Shown here: piece by piece, positions 1-7,742 of the stretch
How the letters are laid out: every line of letters begins with the position of its first letter
Numbering within the stretch: the stretch's first letter is position 1
Position numbers and translations under genes: made by a program
From: Lentzea sp. NEAU-D7
GTDB lineage: Bacteria > Actinomycetota > Actinomycetes > Mycobacteriales > Pseudonocardiaceae
DNA length: 64,000 bases
Direction: 5' to 3'
Assembly (NCBI RefSeq): GCF_026242055.1
Contig: NZ_JAPJDL010000028.1
Coordinates: 1 to 64,000, forward strand
Notes under the pieces: generated by a model
What the model was told of the DNA's origin: nothing
Databases searched by the model: none
Seen by the model: only the letters and a program-made list of their open reading frames with translations

Positions 1-17
1 CGCCACAGCACTTGCTG

Positions 18-78
18 CATGAGAGAAGGGGTGTCAAGCGGACACGCTTTTCGTCCGCTTGACACCCCTTCTCTCATG
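18..78. terminator. Perfect 26-bp inverted repeat, probable bidirectional terminator
   Basis: Bases 18-43 and 53-78 are exact reverse complements, with a 9-nt loop (44-52) that contains a short T run. The stem is far longer than a typical rho-independent terminator. It lies about 225 bp past the end of the minus-strand oxidoreductase that stops at 305, so it may serve that gene, a gene to the left of the window, or both. Confidence 0.75.
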
Positions 79-304
79 TGGCCCGCTCTTGGCTCGGCTC
101 GTGATGGGACCCCACCGCCAACGCGCCCAGCTACGCAACAGGCAGCCGCCCAACGCAACAGGCGTGCCATCAACCCACGCACGGCGCGGGCCCCCTGATC
201 AGATTGCCGGGGGTCTGGGGGCAGCGCCCCCAGGAGAAGCACGCAACCCAAGGTCGCCGCCCGCAACCCAACGACCGCGAAAGTCGCGCCCGACCCCCAA
301 GCAC
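79..304. other. Intergenic stretch with a second small hairpin
   Basis: No gene is visible here. Bases 215-222 and 226-233 (CTGGGGGC / GCCCCCAG, 3-nt loop) form an 8-bp GC hairpin about 70 bp after the stop at 305. It belongs to the GGGGTCTGGGGGC-type intergenic hairpin common in actinomycetes and probably ends the minus-strand transcript. Confidence 0.5.
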
Positions 305-1276
305 CTACCGAGAAGGATCCAGCAACAACTTCCCAGCAGTCCGACGAGACCGAAGGTCCTCGTGAGCCTGCCGAACCTCCCCAAGCCCGTACTCCCCACC
401 AGGAACGGCCTTCAGCTGACCATCCACCACAAGCTGGAACAGCTCAGCCATGGCCCGGTGGGCCAAAGTCCCGTGCTCGGCGTCCCGAACCTTCAACGCA
501 TGGGGCAGCCACATACCCGCAACGGCCGTGGAGTGCACCAACAGCGCCCCGAGGTCAACCGGCTTCGGCCTTTCCCGCGAGGCCATGCCATAAAACGCAA
601 GCCGCCCAAACGGCGCCAACGCGACCAACGACTGGTCAGTGACAGCTCCTCCGGTCATGTCCAGCACGACGTCAACGCGCCGCCCGCCGTTGGCTTCCTT
701 CAACGCGGCGGTCATGTCGGCGGCGCGAGAATCAACCGCGACATCGGCCCCGAGGTCCAGCGCCAGCTTCCGCTTCTCCTCAGACGAAGCAGTGGCGATC
801 ACCCGCCCAGCACCCCACAGCTTGGCCAGCTGAACGGCGATCGTCCCTACACCACCGGCGGCGGCATGGACGACGACCGACTCACCGGGCTCCATGTGCG
901 TGGACTTCCGCAGCAACAGCCAGGCGGTGGCACCCTGCACGATCAACGACAGCGCGGTCAGGTCGTCGACACCGTCAGGAACGTCGAACGTGGTCAGCGA
1001 AGGCGCCACGGCCTTCTCCGCGTACCCGCCGGAGTTCTTCGTGAGCGCGACGACCCGGCGCCCGTCCGAAGTGGTTCCGACGACCTCGCCGCCGGGCACC
1101 AGCGGCAGCTCCATCTTCGCCAGGTACGAGTTCTCCGCCTGGTGCGTGTCCGCGTAGTTCAGGCCGGCGCGCGAGACGTTGATCAGCACCTCGCCCTCGC
1201 CCGCGACGGGGTCGGGCAGCTCCACCTGCTGGAGCACCTCGGGCCCGCCGAACTCGGTGATCTGGATGGCACGCAC
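305..1276 (-). CDS. Zinc-less MDR oxidoreductase, quinone reductase type
   Basis: Predicted NAD(P)H-dependent medium-chain reductase, 323 aa. It has the N-terminal GroES-like fold (ITEFGGPEVLQ near residues 5-15) and the cofactor motif AAAGGVGTIAVQLAK in the middle, with no structural-zinc cysteine cluster, as in quinone oxidoreductases. I place the start at GTG 1276 because GGAG lies just before it and the family begins at MRAIQ; the frame is open 72 nt further but that part overlaps the upstream SDR. Only 1 nt separates it from that SDR, so the two are one operon. Cytoplasmic; the substrate cannot be read from the sequence. Confidence 0.85.
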   Translation of the reverse strand: MRAIQITEFGGPEVLQQVELPDPVAGEGEVLINVSRAGLNYADTHQAENSYLAKMELPLVPGGEVVGTTSDGRRVVALTKNSGGYAEKAVAPSLTTFDVPDGVDDLTALSLIVQGATAWLLLRKSTHMEPGESVVVHAAAGGVGTIAVQLAKLWGAGRVIATASSEEKRKLALDLGADVAVDSRAADMTAALKEANGGRRVDVVLDMTGGAVTDQSLVALAPFGRLAFYGMASRERPKPVDLGALLVHSTAVAGMWLPHALKVRDAEHGTLAHRAMAELFQLVVDGQLKAVPGGEYGLGEVRQAHEDLRSRRTAGKLLLDPSR

Positions 1277-1277
1277 G

Positions 1278-2078
1278 TCAGTTCTCCTCAAGCGCGATGG
1301 AAACGGGGTCCTTGCGGGCGGCCTCGATGCGCGAGCCGTCAGCGGCACGAGGTCCGGGCGGGTTGCGGAACCCGAACGGCTCCGACGAGCGGCCTGCCTG
1401 CACGAACCAGGCCTCGCCGGTCCCCGAGCCCTCCACGATGGACATGAAGGTGTCCACGACGGCCGACACGGGCAGGATCGGCATGCCGATCTCCTCCAGC
1501 GTCGAGCGCAGCGGACCGATGATGTTGGTGTCGGCGAACGCGGGGCACAGCGCGTTCACGCGCACGTCGGGATAGGCGCCACCGAGCGAGCGCACGAGAC
1601 CGACGACGGCGGCCTTGTTCGCGCCGTAGACGGGATCGCCCGGCATCGGCATGAGGCCGGCCATCGAGGCCGTGGCGATGATCTGGCCGCCGCGCTTGCG
1701 CACCTCGGGCAGCGCGTAGTGCGCGCCGTAGACGACGCCGTCGAGGTTGATGGCCATCGCGCGCCGGTACACGTCGACGTCGAAGTCGTCGCCCAGCGAA
1801 CACCCGGTGCCGATGCCGGCGTTCAGGAACGCGATGTCGAGCCCGCCGAACTCGCTCACGGCGAGGGCGACGGCCTCGGCGGAGTCCGAAGGCACCGTCA
1901 CATCGCAGCGCACGAACACGCCGCCGATCTCATCGGCGACGGCTTTGCCCTGGTCGGCGTCCACATCCGCGACGACGACGCGTGCGCCGTGCGATGCCAG
2001 CCGCCGGGCGGACGCGGCGCCGATGCCGTTGGATCCGCCGGTGATGAGCGCGACCTTGCCGGTGAAGTCCACGGGCAT
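1278..2078 (-). CDS. Short-chain dehydrogenase/reductase
   Basis: Classical SDR, 266 aa. The cofactor motif TGGSNGIG is at residues 13-20, NAG at 86-88, and the catalytic Ser138, Tyr151 and Lys155 sit in the expected TAS and YGANK contexts, so the enzyme should be active. The start at ATG 2078 has GAGGAGG upstream. It is the first gene of a two-gene operon with the MDR reductase and is divergent from the FabG-like SDR at 2209. The 130-bp region between them holds two candidate TetR-family operators. An alcohol or hydroxyacyl substrate is likely; the exact one is unknown. Confidence 0.88.
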   Translation of the reverse strand: MPVDFTGKVALITGGSNGIGAASARRLASHGARVVVADVDADQGKAVADEIGGVFVRCDVTVPSDSAEAVALAVSEFGGLDIAFLNAGIGTGCSLGDDFDVDVYRRAMAINLDGVVYGAHYALPEVRKRGGQIIATASMAGLMPMPGDPVYGANKAAVVGLVRSLGGAYPDVRVNALCPAFADTNIIGPLRSTLEEIGMPILPVSAVVDTFMSIVEGSGTGEAWFVQAGRSSEPFGFRNPPGPRAADGSRIEAARKDPVSIALEEN

Positions 2079-2098
2079 CTTCCTCCTCGAATTGCCAC

Positions 2099-2116
2099 AT
2101 TCCGACCAGTCGGTAT
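2099..2116. promoter_or_regulatory. Candidate TetR-family operator, CCGAC-CA-GTCGG dyad
   Basis: The 18-bp site ATTCCGACCAGTCGGTAT has perfect 5-bp arms and near-symmetric AT flanks. It lies 21 bp upstream of the minus-strand SDR start. The TetR gene at 3397-3972 or an unlinked regulator could bind it; I did not find a second full copy in the window. Confidence 0.5.
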
Positions 2117-2163
2117 GGTCGTCCGCACAGGCCTGGACGTCAAGCGGACTGATAGGTACGTTA

Positions 2164-2179
2164 CTAAGCGCTTGCTTAG
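2164..2179. promoter_or_regulatory. Dyad CTAAGC-GCTT-GCTTAG, candidate operator of the TetR at 12084
   Basis: Perfect 6-bp arms with a 4-bp spacer, 30 bp upstream of the GTG start at 2209. The same dyad occurs twice before the acyl-CoA dehydrogenase at 11991 and once, with one mismatch, before the acyl-CoA carboxylase at 14046. Confidence 0.7.
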
Positions 2180-2208
2180 CTCACCATCCCCTCACCGAAG
2201 GAGGACCC

Positions 2209-2961
2209 GTGGCCGACAGGGTTGCGATCGTCACCGGCGCGGCTCGTGGCATCGGCGCCGCGGTCGCGCAGCGCCTCGCCGCGGACGGCTTGGCCGTCGC
2301 GTTGCTCGACCTCGACGAGCAGGGCGTGCTCGACGGCGCCGACAAGATCGTCGCGAGCGGTGGGCGCGCGATCGGCCTGAAGGTCGACGTGGCGGACGAG
2401 GAGCAGGTCAACGCCGCGGTGGCGAAGGTCGCCGAGGCCCTCGGCGCCCCGACCGTGCTGATCAACAACGCCGGCGTGCTGCGCGACAACCTGCTGTTCA
2501 AGATGACCGCCGACGACTGGGACACGGTCATGAACGTCCACCTGCGCGGTGCGTTCCTGATGAGCAAGGCCGTGCAGGCCTACCAGACGAAGGAAGGCTT
2601 CGGCCGCATCGTCAACCTGAGCTCCACCTCCGCCCTCGGCAACCGCGGCCAGGCCAACTACTCCGCCGCCAAGGCCGGTCTGCAGGGCTTCACCAAGACC
2701 CTCGCGATCGAGCTCGGGAAGTTCGGCGTCACGGTCAACGCGATCGCGCCCGGTTTCATCGCCACGGAGATGACCAAGGCAACTGCCGAGCGCATGAAGA
2801 TCTCGTTCGACGACTTCCTCAAGGGTGCGGCGCAGACCATCCCGGTCGCGCGCGTCGGCCAGCCGGAGGACATCGCGCACACCGCGTCGTTCCTCGTCAG
2901 TGAAGGCGCCGGTTTCGTGTCCGGCCAGGTCATCTACGTCGCCGGCGGACCGAAGGACTGA
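2209..2961 (+). CDS. FabG-like 3-oxoacyl reductase (SDR)
   Basis: SDR of 250 aa resembling 3-oxoacyl-ACP/CoA reductase. It shows TGAARGIG (9-16), NNAG (86-89), a Ser in LSSTSAL (near 138-139), Tyr151 and Lys155 (YSAAK), and PGFIATEM after the active site, as in FabG. The frame is open far upstream, but GTG 2209 is chosen because AAGGAGG sits 4 nt before it and the protein then begins exactly at the Rossmann strand. It is followed 2 nt later by a MaoC-type hydratase, so the pair probably performs keto-reduction and (de)hydration of acyl-CoA. The CTAAGC dyad lies in its promoter. Confidence 0.88.
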   Translation: MADRVAIVTGAARGIGAAVAQRLAADGLAVALLDLDEQGVLDGADKIVASGGRAIGLKVDVADEEQVNAAVAKVAEALGAPTVLINNAGVLRDNLLFKMTADDWDTVMNVHLRGAFLMSKAVQAYQTKEGFGRIVNLSSTSALGNRGQANYSAAKAGLQGFTKTLAIELGKFGVTVNAIAPGFIATEMTKATAERMKISFDDFLKGAAQTIPVARVGQPEDIAHTASFLVSEGAGFVSGQVIYVAGGPKD

Positions 2962-2963
2962 GC

Positions 2964-3416
2964 ATGCGCGCGTTCGAGAACATCGACGAGCTGGTCGCCG
3001 CCAAGGGCGAGCACCTCGGGTTCGGCGAGTGGCACGAGGTCACGCAGGAGCAGGTCAACCTGTTCGCCGACGCGACGCTGGACCACCAGTGGATCCACAT
3101 CGACGTCGAGAAGGCGAAGAAGGGCCCGTTCGGCGGACCTGTCGCGCACGGGTACCTGACGCTGTCGCTGGTGCCGTACCTGGTGCGGGACGTCTACACC
3201 GTCAAGAACATCAAGATGGGCGTGAACTACGGCAGCAACAAGGTCCGCTTCCCGCAGCCGGTGCTGGTCGGCTCCAGGGTGCGCGGCGGGGTCGAGCTGC
3301 TGGACGTCACGGACATCGCGCTGGGCAAGCAGCTCGTGACCAAGGTCGTCATCGAGATCGAGGGCAGCGACAAGCCCGCGTGCGTCGCCGAGATCGTCAG
3401 CGTGATCGTGCCGTGA
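2964..3416 (+). CDS. MaoC/NodN-like (R)-specific enoyl-CoA hydratase
   Basis: Hot-dog fold dehydratase of 150 aa, close to the NodN branch. The hydratase motif is visible: Asp40 and His45 in LDHQWIHID and the following GPVAHGYL (His62). It starts 2 nt after the SDR stop, so it is co-transcribed and probably hydrates the enoyl-CoA partner of that reductase. Its last 20 bp overlap the 3' end of the convergent TetR gene. The length is usual for single hot-dog NodN proteins. Confidence 0.88.
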   Translation: MRAFENIDELVAAKGEHLGFGEWHEVTQEQVNLFADATLDHQWIHIDVEKAKKGPFGGPVAHGYLTLSLVPYLVRDVYTVKNIKMGVNYGSNKVRFPQPVLVGSRVRGGVELLDVTDIALGKQLVTKVVIEIEGSDKPACVAEIVSVIVP

Positions 3417-3972
3417 GGCTGTGGATCAGCAGGTCCGCGTAGTGCTCCGCCAGCCGCCCGGCCGGGATCTCCCCGTCCGGGCGGTACCACGTGCCGAGCT
3501 GGTGCAACGAGCCGAAGAAGTAGTAGGTGGCGACGTCGGCGGGCACGTCGTCGCGGAACGTCCCGTTGCGCTGTCCCTCCTCGATCAGGCCGCGGAACTT
3601 CTCGTGGTAGCGCCGCCGCTCCGCCCGCACCTCCCGCTGCTTCTCCTCCGAGAGGTGGTTCATCGAGCGGAAGAACACCTTGGCGGCGTCGAAGTCGTCG
3701 ACGCTCGTGACGATCACGTCGACAGCGGCCTCGCGCAGCCGTTCCTCGACCGGCCCGGTGCTCGACGCGATCTTCTCCAGGTGTTCGGTCTGCAAGCGCA
3801 GCAACCGCCCGTAGATCTCGTGCAGGAGGTCGTCCTTCGACCCGAAGTAGTGGTACATGGCGCCTTTGGTGACACCGGCGTGTTCCACGATCTCCTGCAC
3901 GGCGACGCGCTCGTACCCCTTGTCCGCGAACAGGCGGGTGGCGGCGTCGATCAGTCTTTCAGGCACGGTCAC
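3397..3972 (-). CDS. TetR/AcrR-family regulator
   Basis: About 191 aa. The N-terminal HTH (VAVQEIVEHAGVTKGAMYHYFGSKDDLL) is textbook TetR. An open TTG start exists at 4011, but GTG 3972 (or GTG 3966) fits the family and leaves 38 bp to the divergent DUF2855 gene, which it probably controls. Its C-terminal ligand domain gives no clue to the inducer. Its 3' end overlaps the MaoC gene on the other strand by 20 bp. Confidence 0.85.
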   Translation of the reverse strand: MTVPERLIDAATRLFADKGYERVAVQEIVEHAGVTKGAMYHYFGSKDDLLHEIYGRLLRLQTEHLEKIASSTGPVEERLREAAVDVIVTSVDDFDAAKVFFRSMNHLSEEKQREVRAERRRYHEKFRGLIEEGQRNGTFRDDVPADVATYYFFGSLHQLGTWYRPDGEIPAGRLAEHYADLLIHSLTARSR

Positions 3973-4010
3973 GACCGGAGCGTACCTCCCGACCAAGGAG
4001 AAGCCAGGCA

Positions 4011-5066
4011 ATGATCAGTCGCTGGACCGTTGTCGTCGACCGCGACGACCTCACCGAAACCGAAGTGCTGCACGACGAACTGCCCGAGTCGTCGGAGCTC
4101 TCCGACTGCGAGGTGCTGCTCCGCGTGAGCCGCGTCGGGCTGACCGCCAACAACGTCACCTACGGCGTGATCGGCGACGTCATCGGCTACTGGGACTTCT
4201 TCCCGGCCGGCGGCCCCGGCCAGGGCGTGATCCCGCTGTGGGGCTTCGCCGACGTCGTCGACTCCACAATGGACGCTCTGCCTCCCGGCACCCGCGTCTA
4301 CGGCTACCTGCCGATGGCCAGCCACCTCGTCGTGCGCGCCAAGCTGACCTCGGCCGGTTTCCTGGACACCGCCGACCACCGCGCCGCACTCCCGGCCGTC
4401 TACAACAGCTACCTCGTCACCAGCCAGGACCCCGCCTACGACGAGCGGCTGGAGGACCTCCAGGTCCTGTACCGGCCGCTGTTCCTCACGTCGTTCCTGC
4501 TGGCCGACCGGCTGGCGGACAACGACTTCCACGGCGCCCGCACGGTCGTGGTCTCCTCGGCGTCCAGCAAGACCGCGTTCGGCACCGCCCACTGCCTGAA
4601 GGGCGAGGGCGTCCGGTTGGTGGGCCTGACATCGCCCCGCAACGTGGAGTTCACCCGGAGCCTGGGTCTCTACGACACCGTGCTGCCCTACGACGCTTCG
4701 GTGGACGTCGAACCTTCGGTGTACCTGGACTTCAGCGGGTCGGCCGGCGTGCGGTCGGCGCTGCACGACCGGCTCGGCGCCGACCTGGTCAAGGACATCT
4801 CGATCGGCCTCACGCACCAGGCGGCCGCACGGGACACGCGCTCCGAGTTCTTCTTCGCGCCCGACCAGCTGCGCAAGCGCACTGCCGACTGGGGATCCGT
4901 TGGCCTGGCTCAGCGCTTCGGCGAGGCCTGGCGGGGCTTCACCGCTCAGGCCGGTGACCGGGTCGCCGTCGTGCGGCACAGCGGGCCGGAGGAGCTCGTC
5001 GGCGTGTGGCAGGACGTGCTGTCGGGCAAGGCGAGCCCGGACAGCGCGGACGTGATCACCTTCTGA
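4011..5066 (+). CDS. DUF2855 family protein (degenerate MDR fold)
   Basis: 351 aa, recognised as DUF2855 from the YGVIGDVIGYWDFFP and GFADVV stretches near residues 51-82. The central VVVSSASSKTAFG region (about 177-190) corresponds to the Rossmann part of MDR enzymes, without a clean glycine motif. AAGGAG lies 10 nt before ATG 4011. Function is unknown for the family. It is divergent from the TetR gene, and its stop overlaps the convergent exonuclease gene by 11 bp. Confidence 0.8.
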   Translation: MISRWTVVVDRDDLTETEVLHDELPESSELSDCEVLLRVSRVGLTANNVTYGVIGDVIGYWDFFPAGGPGQGVIPLWGFADVVDSTMDALPPGTRVYGYLPMASHLVVRAKLTSAGFLDTADHRAALPAVYNSYLVTSQDPAYDERLEDLQVLYRPLFLTSFLLADRLADNDFHGARTVVVSSASSKTAFGTAHCLKGEGVRLVGLTSPRNVEFTRSLGLYDTVLPYDASVDVEPSVYLDFSGSAGVRSALHDRLGADLVKDISIGLTHQAAARDTRSEFFFAPDQLRKRTADWGSVGLAQRFGEAWRGFTAQAGDRVAVVRHSGPEELVGVWQDVLSGKASPDSADVITF

Positions 5067-5598
5067 GCAGTCCTGCCAGCAGGCCCGCGATGTTGTACGC
5101 GTCGTCGTGGCCGCGGTGGTGCGTGCCGTCGAGCCTCTGCCCGGCGAGACGCACCGCCTCAGCCATCCCGACCTCCCGCGGCAACGCGTGCACCAGCGCG
5201 AACAACGTCTTCACGTTGAGGTGCCGTGGCCCGAACGGGTACCGGACGCCGAAGTCGGCGCACTGCCGTTCGAACATCTTCCGGTCGTAGTCGCCGTACG
5301 AGGCCCACACCCTGCGGTCCGACCGGAACTCCTTGCGCAGCAGCGCGCACGCCTCGGCGAACGAGACGCCGCCGGCGACCTGGTCGGCGGTCAGCGTCGT
5401 CAGTTCGGTGCAGAAACGGCTGACCGACGACCGGGACGGACGCACCAGCACCGACCTGCGCTCACCACAGATCCCGGACGCCACCGAGAGCGGGCAGATC
5501 CCGATCTCGATGATCTCCGAGACCTCGCCGGGAGGCGGCGTTCCCTCCCAGCAGGTCGACTCGACGTCGACCACCAGCACCTCGTCCAACGCGATCAC
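5056..5598 (-). CDS. DEDDh 3'-5' exonuclease
   Basis: 180 aa DnaQ-superfamily exonuclease, nearest to the ERI-1/KapD-like group. Metal ligands are visible: Asp11 and Glu13 in VDVEST, the Asp of SYGDYD mid-protein, and His/Asp in HHRGHDDAYN near the C-terminus. GTG 5598 is chosen because a GGGGGA element precedes it and the nuclease strand follows directly; the long upstream extension is out-of-frame coding of the neighbour. It lies 22 bp after the membrane protein gene, so it may be the last gene of that minus-strand operon. The substrate (RNA or DNA) is not evident. Confidence 0.85.
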   Translation of the reverse strand: MIALDEVLVVDVESTCWEGTPPPGEVSEIIEIGICPLSVASGICGERRSVLVRPSRSSVSRFCTELTTLTADQVAGGVSFAEACALLRKEFRSDRRVWASYGDYDRKMFERQCADFGVRYPFGPRHLNVKTLFALVHALPREVGMAEAVRLAGQRLDGTHHRGHDDAYNIAGLLAGLLRR

Positions 5599-5620
5599 GT
5601 GATGATCGTCCCCCGCCCGT

Positions 5621-6328
5621 CTACTGGAATACGACGACGGGCAGCACGACGATCTCGCCGGTCGCGGCGTTCCACGACTGGACCTTGCCCAGGCAGCGGG
5701 CGTTGAACTGGCCCGGTGGCAACGTGTCGCGCAGGCTCGCGCGGTCGCACTCCACCCGCACCCGGTGCTCGCCGACCGGCGCCAGCAGCACCGCCGGGTC
5801 GTCGCCGTCACCGACCTCGAACCTGCCGTGCAGCGACACGTAGTCGCGGATGTCGTTGAGCCGCCGCGCCCTTCCCCGCCGCCACGCCTCGTCCGCCTTG
5901 ATCGTGGCGGTCGTCAGGTCGACCTCGACCACGCCGTGTCCCGCGCGCAGGCCCGCCAGGACGACGCCGATGACGTCGATCTCCGTGGCCGGTTTCTCGT
6001 AGGTGTCGGTGTTCTGCTCGACCACCGAGCCGTCGACGCCGATGCCGAACTCGCTGGGGCCGACCTGCAGCTTGCCGTTCTTGGTGACGGTGATCTGCTT
6101 GACGAACTGCCGGGTGACCGCGTCGTCGTAGCGGCCGACCTTGCAGAGGTTGATCATCCGCCGGCCGTGCACGTAGAACAGCAGTCCGGGCACCTCGGGG
6201 CCCTGGTCGCGGCGGCGCAGCCACCGCCAGGCAAGTACGACGACCACGACCAGCGCGATCAGCGTCGCCACCCACAGCAGGATCCAGCCCCACGAGACGG
6301 ACCACCAGAGCCCTCTATCGACAGCCAC
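5621..6328 (-). CDS. Membrane-anchored hypothetical protein
   Basis: 235 aa, not recognised. One strong membrane segment (residues about 15-34) is followed by a basic RWLRRRD stop-transfer and a soluble domain rich in beta strands (KQITVTKNGKLQVG, VDGSVVEQ). The GTG start overlaps the end of the vWA lipoprotein gene by 14 bp, so translation is probably coupled and the products likely act together. By topology the soluble domain is cytoplasmic (inferred from the positive-inside rule). Confidence 0.7.
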   Translation of the reverse strand: MAVDRGLWWSVSWGWILLWVATLIALVVVVVLAWRWLRRRDQGPEVPGLLFYVHGRRMINLCKVGRYDDAVTRQFVKQITVTKNGKLQVGPSEFGIGVDGSVVEQNTDTYEKPATEIDVIGVVLAGLRAGHGVVEVDLTTATIKADEAWRRGRARRLNDIRDYVSLHGRFEVGDGDDPAVLLAPVGEHRVRVECDRASLRDTLPPGQFNARCLGKVQSWNAATGEIVVLPVVVFQ

Positions 6329-7742
6329 GGATCTCCCTCACCGCCTCCAGCAACGACTTCGCGCCCGCCTCGACCAGTCGGCCGCCGCTCGCCTGCGCCA
6401 CCCGGTCCAGCTCCGCCGTGGAGGCCTCGCCGAACCGGATCGGGAACACCGGCACCTCTCCCCTGCCGACCCGCAGGAACTCGTCCACCGACGGGCCCGC
6501 GTTGTTCTCGCCGTCGGTCATCAGCACCACGGCCGTCTCCCCTCTGGCCAGCTGCAACCCGCGCTCCAAGGCACTCCAGATCGCGGTGTTGTCCCGCAGG
6601 TCCTCAGACGCGACGACGGCCAGCAGCGCGTCGAGGTCCTCCCGTCCGCGCACGGTGATCGAACGCTCCTCCAGCACGGTGCCCGCGAACCGGACGATCG
6701 TCACGGTCTCGCCGACGTAGAAGCGGTCGAACCCGTTGAGCGACGCGAACGCCTCGCGCAGGCCGGCGAGCCGCTCACCTCGCATGGACGTCGAGTAGTC
6801 CAGCACGAAGACCACCTGCCGGCCGTCGCCCGCGCGGTCGTGGAACAGCAGCAACCGGTCGATCACCTCGGAGCTGTCCGGGAAGTAGAGCGCGGTGCCG
6901 AGGTCGGCCCGCAGCTTCGCGTCGCGCGTCACGGAGGGGTCGACGGGCCGGCGCCAGGTGCGGTCGGCGATCATCTGCTGCGCGACCGGCGACCTCAGCC
7001 AGTCCACGACGCGGTCGTAGGCGGCCCGGTCCGCGGGGTCGACGAGCATCAGCGGGTAGTCCGAGAGCACGATGCCGTCACGCGGGTAGACGATCTCCAG
7101 CGGTTCCGCCAGACGCCCGGAAGCGTTCAGGGACAACAACTCCGACTCGTGCGCGACCAAGCCGTCCACATCGGACCTGCGGGCGAACTCGCCTACTGGG
7201 TCGGGCACGTCGAACGCCCGTCCCGCGAGGAACCCCTGCAGGCGGTCGCAACTCACGTCCTCCGGCCGCAGCGGCGCTCCGGTGCCCGCGGCCGCCGTCG
7301 CGACGCCGATCAGCGCGGCCATGCCACCGCCGGACACGCGCGGATCGGCCATGCCGTACCGGAACTGGCCCAGCGCGGCCCGGTCGGCGACGTCCGCCCA
7401 CGTCGGCCGCTCGCCCAGCACGGCACGGCTGCCGCGCTTCACCCCGAGCACCACAGGCGACGTCATGACGCTCGACGCCAGCTCGGGCTCGGCACCCCGC
7501 AACCGCAGGAACCTGGTGGTGGACAACCACGCGAGGTCGAACCCGGCGAGCGATCCGCTGGCCTCGACCGTGCCGCGGTGCTCCACCGCCAGCTCGACCC
7601 CGGTGGCCTTCCTCAGCTCCGCCAGCACCGGCCCGAGGTCGGCCAGTTCCGTGCTCGCCAGCACCTTCAGGCGGACCGGCGGGGGCGTGCTCGACGTGCA
7701 CGCGGTGAGAAGGAGCAGCAGAACCGCCGCCAGCACCCTCAT
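6315..7742 (-). CDS. Lipoprotein with solute-binding and vWA domains
   Basis: 475 aa. Signal peptide with lipobox LLTAC, so probably membrane-anchored outside. Residues about 27-290 resemble a type-2 periplasmic binding protein; about 300-475 form a von Willebrand A domain with an intact MIDAS (DYSTS, then MTDGEN). ATG 7742 overlaps the previous stop as ATGA; a GTG 6 nt upstream is the alternative. This domain pair occurs in actinobacterial envelope proteins of unknown role; metal-dependent ligand sensing is my inference. It is the middle gene of a coupled three-gene unit. Confidence 0.82.
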   Translation of the reverse strand: MRVLAAVLLLLLTACTSSTPPPVRLKVLASTELADLGPVLAELRKATGVELAVEHRGTVEASGSLAGFDLAWLSTTRFLRLRGAEPELASSVMTSPVVLGVKRGSRAVLGERPTWADVADRAALGQFRYGMADPRVSGGGMAALIGVATAAAGTGAPLRPEDVSCDRLQGFLAGRAFDVPDPVGEFARRSDVDGLVAHESELLSLNASGRLAEPLEIVYPRDGIVLSDYPLMLVDPADRAAYDRVVDWLRSPVAQQMIADRTWRRPVDPSVTRDAKLRADLGTALYFPDSSEVIDRLLLFHDRAGDGRQVVFVLDYSTSMRGERLAGLREAFASLNGFDRFYVGETVTIVRFAGTVLEERSITVRGREDLDALLAVVASEDLRDNTAIWSALERGLQLARGETAVVLMTDGENNAGPSVDEFLRVGRGEVPVFPIRFGEASTAELDRVAQASGGRLVEAGAKSLLEAVREIRGCR

